From: JAEUMW01 sp039807745
GTDB lineage: Bacteria; Pseudomonadota; Gammaproteobacteria; Burkholderiales; JAEUMW01
Length of the DNA stretch: 16,879 nucleotides
Reading direction: 5' to 3'
NCBI GenBank assembly: GCA_039807745.1
Contig: JBDHRV010000076.1
Span: 1-16,879 of the forward strand
Part shown: piece by piece, positions 13,380 to 16,879 of the stretch
How the letters are laid out: each line of letters starts with the position of its first letter
How positions within the stretch are numbered: the first letter of the stretch is position 1
Notes under the pieces: model-generated
Told to the model about the DNA's origin: nothing
Seen by the model: only the letters and a program-made list of their open reading frames with translations
Database searches by the model: none
Translations under genes and position numbers: made by a program

Positions 13380-14899
13380 CGACAACGCCGAGCCAGGACA
13401 GTCCCGTGGAGCTGAACGACGTACAGGGCCTGGTGCGGTTCGGGTACCGGCACCTGACGGAAGCCTGTTTCCTCCTGCTGCGCATCAAGGACCCGGGCGC
13501 GGCGCGCGCCTGGCTGGCGCAGGCCGCGGTTACGAGCGCGGTCACGGCCGATCCGTTGCCCGATACCGCGCTGCATGTCGCATTCACGAGCGAGGGCTTG
13601 CGTGCCCTGGGTGTTGCCCCTGATCTGTGCGATGCGTTCTCGGCGGAATTCCTCGCCGGCATGGCAAGCGACGCCGAACGCGCGCGCCGGCTGGGAGACG
13701 TCGGCGCGAACGACCCGAGCGGCTGGCGGTGGGGCACCGGCGAGCGCCTGCCGCATCTTGCCGTGCTCCTCTACGCCCGGCCGGGGCGACTGGCAGCGTT
13801 CGCAGACGACATCGAGGCGCAGTGCGCGGCCGGGTTCGCGCGCATCGAACACCTCTCGACCTCCACCACGCAGATCACCGAACCGTTCGGATTTGCCGAC
13901 GGCATCTCGCAGCCGCAGGTCGACTGGCAGCGCCAGCGTCCGGTGCGCGACCAGGACCGGCTCGACTACGACAACACGTCCTGCCTCGGCGAGTTTCTCC
14001 TGGGCTATCCGAACGAATACGGGCTCTACACGCCGCGCCCGCTGCTCGTGCCCCAGCGCGACCCGGCCGGTCTGCTGCCGCGGGCCGAAGATGCGCCGGA
14101 ACTCGCCGACCTCGGCCGCAACGGCAGCTATCTCGTACTGCGCCAGTTGCGGCAGGACGTGCAGGGTTTCTGGCGCGAACTGGACCGGCAGGCGGGCGGG
14201 GATGCGCAGTTGCGCGAGCACCTGGCGGCGAAGATGGTGGGCCGATGGAAAAACGGCCAACCGCTCGAACCGCCCAGCGAGAATCCCTTCACCGACGGCC
14301 CTTCGAAGCGCGAACCAAAGCTCAACGCTTTCACCTATCAGGCCGATCCACAGGGGCGGCGCTGCCCGCTGGGCGCGCACATCCGACGGACCAATCCGCG
14401 CAATGCGGATTTGCCGCCCGGCGGGCGCGGCCTGCTCTCGCGCCTGTGGCGCATGCTGGGATTCGACGCGCCGGCACTGCAGCCGGACCTGGTCGCATCC
14501 ACGCGCTTTCATCGCCTGCTTCGCCGTGGACGGAAGTACGGTGTCGAGGCGGCGCTCGCGCTCTCCGCGACGGACCCATCGCCAGCGAGCGATGCCGGGA
14601 TCCATTTCATCTGCCTCGCGGCCAACATCAAGCGTCAGTTCGAGTTCGTGCAGAGCGCGTGGCTGATCGGGAGCAAGTTCGCCGGGCTCACCGGCGAATG
14701 CGATCCATTGCTCGGCAACCGGGTGCCGGACCTCGGCGGGTATCCCACCGACGGCTTCTCGATTCCCCAGGCCGACGGTCCGGATCAGCGGCTCACCGGC
14801 CTGCCGCAGTTCGTCACCGTGTTGGGCGGCGGGTATTTCTTCCTGCCCGGCATCCGCGCCATGCGCTACCTCGCGACAGTGTGCGGGAAGGGGGCGTGA
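13376..14899 (+). CDS. Dye-decolorizing (DyP-type) heme peroxidase
   Basis: 507 residues. DyP enzymes use H2O2 to oxidise dyes, aromatic compounds or metals through a heme held by a proximal His. The family signature GxxDG is GFADG (172-176), with catalytic Asp175. The likely proximal ligand is His335 in CPLGAHIRRTNPR, and the likely distal Arg is Arg383 in LLRRGRKYG. NIKRQFEFVQSAW (418-430) and GGGYFFLPG (484-492) are also typical. The length and the insertions between GxxDG and the His resemble the long DyP classes (C/D, or V) rather than the short EfeB or encapsulin-cargo types. There is no Tat signal and no encapsulin-targeting tail is recognised, so a cytoplasmic or membrane-associated location is likely. 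The ATG overlaps the preceding TGA by 4 nt, and its own TGA overlaps the catalase-like start by 1 nt. Confidence 0.93.
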   Translation: MTTTPSQDSPVELNDVQGLVRFGYRHLTEACFLLLRIKDPGAARAWLAQAAVTSAVTADPLPDTALHVAFTSEGLRALGVAPDLCDAFSAEFLAGMASDAERARRLGDVGANDPSGWRWGTGERLPHLAVLLYARPGRLAAFADDIEAQCAAGFARIEHLSTSTTQITEPFGFADGISQPQVDWQRQRPVRDQDRLDYDNTSCLGEFLLGYPNEYGLYTPRPLLVPQRDPAGLLPRAEDAPELADLGRNGSYLVLRQLRQDVQGFWRELDRQAGGDAQLREHLAAKMVGRWKNGQPLEPPSENPFTDGPSKREPKLNAFTYQADPQGRRCPLGAHIRRTNPRNADLPPGGRGLLSRLWRMLGFDAPALQPDLVASTRFHRLLRRGRKYGVEAALALSATDPSPASDAGIHFICLAANIKRQFEFVQSAWLIGSKFAGLTGECDPLLGNRVPDLGGYPTDGFSIPQADGPDQRLTGLPQFVTVLGGGYFFLPGIRAMRYLATVCGKGA

Positions 14900-16140
14900 T
14901 GAGAAGGAACGTCCTGGGATCCATGACCAGTCGCCCGGTGCCGCCGGCCGACACCGGCTCGGTGCTCCTCGACTGGGTCAGCGATGCGTCGGTGCGGCTG
15001 CTGCAACTGCAGCGGCGCATCGATCCCTGGATGCGTCCGGCATTCGACGCGCTGCTGCGCGACCCGATCGCGCGTCTGACCACGGCGCTCATCAATCGGC
15101 GGCGCACTAACGAGGGACTGAAGATCGCCGAGGAGCGCGCGCAGCCAAACGAAGAAGAGTCGCTGCAGTCGATCATCGACACCTTCCGGGCGCAGATGAG
15201 CGGACTCTGGAAGCCGGGCAGGTTCGAGCGCGGCGGTAACACCAAGACCCATGGCATCGTGCGCGCCGAATTCATCGTCCACGAGGATCTGCCGCCGCAG
15301 TACCGGCACGGCATCTTCGCGCAGCCGAAGACCTATCGCGCATGGGTACGCTTTTCCGGACCCGGACCGTACGTCACGCCCGACATCGACGACGTGGGGT
15401 TCATGAGCATCAGCATCAAGCTGATGGGCGTCCCGGGCCCTAAGCTGATGGAGGAGGAGAAGTACACGCAGGACATGTTCGGCGTGTCCACACCCACGTT
15501 CGTGACCCCGGACACGTATGCGAACGCTCATCTGCAGAGCTGGAGCCTGAAGAACGCATCGATCTATCACTTCGTGAATTTTCGGCGCCCGCACTTGCTC
15601 GACTTCATCATGCAGGGGCTGTGGATCAAGACCCAGAGCAGTCCGTTCGAGGCGCCGTACTTCAGCTGCGTGCCCTATCTGCTCGGAGCGGGGCAGGCGA
15701 TGCAATATTCCGTGTGGCCGAAGTCGGACAGGAAAACGCCGATCCCGCGCCTGCCGCTGCGACCGCCGGACGACTACCTGCGTCAGGCCATGGTCGCGGC
15801 ACTCGATCGCGGCGATGTAGAGCTCGACGTTCGCGTGCAGTTGCAGACCGATCCGCATCTGATGCCAATCGAGAACAACGCCGTGCTGTGGCCGGAGCGG
15901 CTGTCGCCCCGCGTCTCCGTGGCTACCCTGCGCATCCCGCAGCAGAAATTCGATGCACCGGCGCAGATCGCGTTCGGAAGGCGGCTGTCCTACAACCCGT
16001 GGCACTGCATCGCGGAGCATCGCCCGCTCGGCAACCAGAGTCGCGCCCGGCGGCGCATGTACTTCGAGCTATCGAAGTTCCGGCACGACATGAACGGCGT
16101 GCCGCACTACGAGCCGAACGGGGAAGAGACGTTTGACTAA
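14899..16140 (+). CDS. Catalase-family heme protein, y4iL-like
   Basis: 413 residues, shorter than monofunctional catalases (about 480-750) and like the y4iL-type catalase-like branch. The distal side shows THGIVRAEFIVHEDLP with catalytic His118, followed by YRAWVRFSGPGP (146-157), equivalent to the catalase RFS motif. Near the C-terminus, SYNPWHCIAEHRPLGNQSRARRRMY ends in Arg384-x3-Tyr388, matching the catalase proximal Arg/Tyr pair (my alignment). Members of this branch are not proven catalases; relatives act as peroxidases or as fatty-acid hydroperoxide-metabolising enzymes such as allene oxide synthase. There is no signal peptide, although the first 65 residues are an amphipathic extension that could touch a membrane. 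The ATG start shares one base with the DyP stop (TGATG), so translation is coupled. It is the last gene of the run. Confidence 0.88.
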   Translation: MRRNVLGSMTSRPVPPADTGSVLLDWVSDASVRLLQLQRRIDPWMRPAFDALLRDPIARLTTALINRRRTNEGLKIAEERAQPNEEESLQSIIDTFRAQMSGLWKPGRFERGGNTKTHGIVRAEFIVHEDLPPQYRHGIFAQPKTYRAWVRFSGPGPYVTPDIDDVGFMSISIKLMGVPGPKLMEEEKYTQDMFGVSTPTFVTPDTYANAHLQSWSLKNASIYHFVNFRRPHLLDFIMQGLWIKTQSSPFEAPYFSCVPYLLGAGQAMQYSVWPKSDRKTPIPRLPLRPPDDYLRQAMVAALDRGDVELDVRVQLQTDPHLMPIENNAVLWPERLSPRVSVATLRIPQQKFDAPAQIAFGRRLSYNPWHCIAEHRPLGNQSRARRRMYFELSKFRHDMNGVPHYEPNGEETFD

Positions 16141-16241
16141 GGCATGCTCGCTGAGCTACCCGGAAGCCGAGACGCTCGTTGGTTCCAGAGAATATTTAAT
16201 CTCTTTCGGGTCGCTCCCCGCATGTGCGCATCGGAGGATTT
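16141..16241. other. AT-richer spacer before the rhamnosidase-like gene
   Basis: This 101-nt spacer contains AATATTTAATCTC around 16191-16203, the most AT-rich stretch of the window, which could hold promoter elements. No well-spaced -35/-10 pair and no clear terminator for the heme cluster is visible. Confidence 0.35.
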
Positions 16242-16879
16242 GTGAGATTCGTCCACCGCGGAAGGAAGTTGATAGTAACGACCACGGCCACTCTCGTAAG
16301 TTTGCGTGGCTCAGCGGGGGTTGCCTTGCTGATACTGGCAAGCGTCGCAGTGGCGGACGTGAACGTGACGAATCTCCGGTGCGAATACTTGAAGGACCCG
16401 CTAGGCATCGACGTGGCCAAGCCGCGGCTGAGTTGGCAGTTGGTTTCCGCTGAGCGTGACCAGAAGCAGACCGCCTACCAGATCATCGTCGAAGGGCTCT
16501 GGGACAGCGGCAAGATCCCTTCCGACCAAAGCATCAATGTCGAATACGACGGCCCCGCGCTGAAGCCAGGCCAACGTGTCACTTGGAAAGTCCGCGTGTG
16601 GCCCGGCGGCGTGTGGAGCAAGCCGTCGTCGTGGACGATGGGGCCGTCGCAGTGGACCGCGAAGTGGATTGGCACCGGCGAATCGGTTAGGCCGCCTGAA
16701 GGTGGCGAGAACACGCTGGCCGATCCGTGGTTTCGCAAGACCTTCACGCTCGACGCCAAACCGCTGCGCGCGACCGCGTTCGTTGCCTCGATCGGCTACC
16801 ACGAACTGTACGTGAACGGCCGCAAGATCGGTGACGCGGTGCTGATGCCAGTCGTGACCGACAACTCCAAGCGCGCCCG
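16242..16879 (+). CDS. Alpha-L-rhamnosidase-like glycoside hydrolase (GH78), N-terminal part
   Basis: The gene runs off the right edge; 212 residues are visible. From a GTG with GGAGG 4 nt upstream, the protein starts with a basic n-region (MRFVHRGRK) and a hydrophobic run ending ASVAVA, a plausible exported signal. Then follow NLRCEYLKDPLGIDVAKPRLSWQL (44-67) and QTAYQI, the opening of the Fn3-like domain of bacterial alpha-L-rhamnosidases, QWTAKWIG, and PWFRKTFTL with IGYHELYVNGRKIGD (162-198), the start of the beta-sandwich carbohydrate domain. These enzymes release terminal L-rhamnose from polysaccharides or glycosides; the catalytic domain is outside the window. The segment between QTAYQIIV and LWDSGK is about a dozen residues shorter than usual. 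This frame has no long ATG-initiated ORF because its start is GTG, so it is easily missed. Confidence 0.8.
   Translation, partial: MRFVHRGRKLIVTTTATLVSLRGSAGVALLILASVAVADVNVTNLRCEYLKDPLGIDVAKPRLSWQLVSAERDQKQTAYQIIVEGLWDSGKIPSDQSINVEYDGPALKPGQRVTWKVRVWPGGVWSKPSSWTMGPSQWTAKWIGTGESVRPPEGGENTLADPWFRKTFTLDAKPLRATAFVASIGYHELYVNGRKIGDAVLMPVVTDNSKRA

Noticed and set aside
13627..14898. In-frame upstream extension of the catalase-like gene across the DyP gene
   Set aside because: The frame is open by chance; the translated extension is Arg/Ala-rich noise, and the family-like protein begins at the ATG at 14899.
16145..16165. A minus-strand stretch resembling a tRNA D-arm (GGGTAGCTCAGCGAGC)
   Set aside because: The D-loop would be only three nucleotides, and no anticodon arm, T-arm (GTTCRA) or acceptor pairing is found at the right spacing.
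16133..16453. An ATG-initiated 106-codon plus-strand frame after the catalase-like gene
   Set aside because: It overlaps the rhamnosidase-like reading frame, which carries clear GH78 motifs; this frame has none.
1..16879. CRISPR array, transposon ends, integrase or attachment site
   Set aside because: No regularly spaced direct repeats, transposase motifs or flanking inverted repeats with target duplications were seen by eye; short inverted repeats are explained by GC-rich composition or hairpins.

Overview
The window looks like a chromosomal segment of a high-GC Pseudomonadota bacterium, probably a betaproteobacterium or a related gammaproteobacterium. The basis is the strongly GC-biased third codon positions and the housekeeping set: an MltF-type protein, EttA, an MlaA lipoprotein and a GabD-type dehydrogenase. 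Assignment below phylum is inference.

Layout. Positions 1-321 hold the 3' end of an EF-hand protein. It converges, with a 1-nt gap, on a minus-strand gene (323-1711) for a periplasmic MltF-like protein whose usual catalytic glutamate is a leucine. A divergent spacer (1712-1920) leads to ettA (1921-3582, GTG start), which converges on a minus-strand MlaA-type lipoprotein gene (3619-4509) across a strong hairpin. A second divergent spacer with a perfect TATAAT on each strand leads to a succinate-semialdehyde dehydrogenase gene (4723-6177).

The accessory core is 6336-16140: six plus-strand genes, tightly packed at the 3' end. In order they encode a large Cys-rich diheme c-type cytochrome with MauG/RoxA-like motifs, a lipoprotein of unknown family, a second diheme c-type protein with hemes at far ends, a membrane protein with two apparently related ferredoxin-like halves, a dye-decolorizing (DyP) peroxidase, and a y4iL-like catalase-family heme protein. 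The last three genes overlap (4 nt and 1 nt). Two exported multiheme electron carriers, a lipoprotein and two different peroxide-handling heme proteins suggest one pathway: periplasmic electron transfer or substrate oxidation coupled to peroxide chemistry. The substrate cannot be read from the sequence. This cluster is the best candidate for an undescribed system.

After a ~100-nt spacer with locally lower GC, the 5' end of an alpha-L-rhamnosidase-like (GH78) gene begins at 16242 and runs off the window. No tRNA, rRNA, CRISPR array, transposase or integrase was seen.
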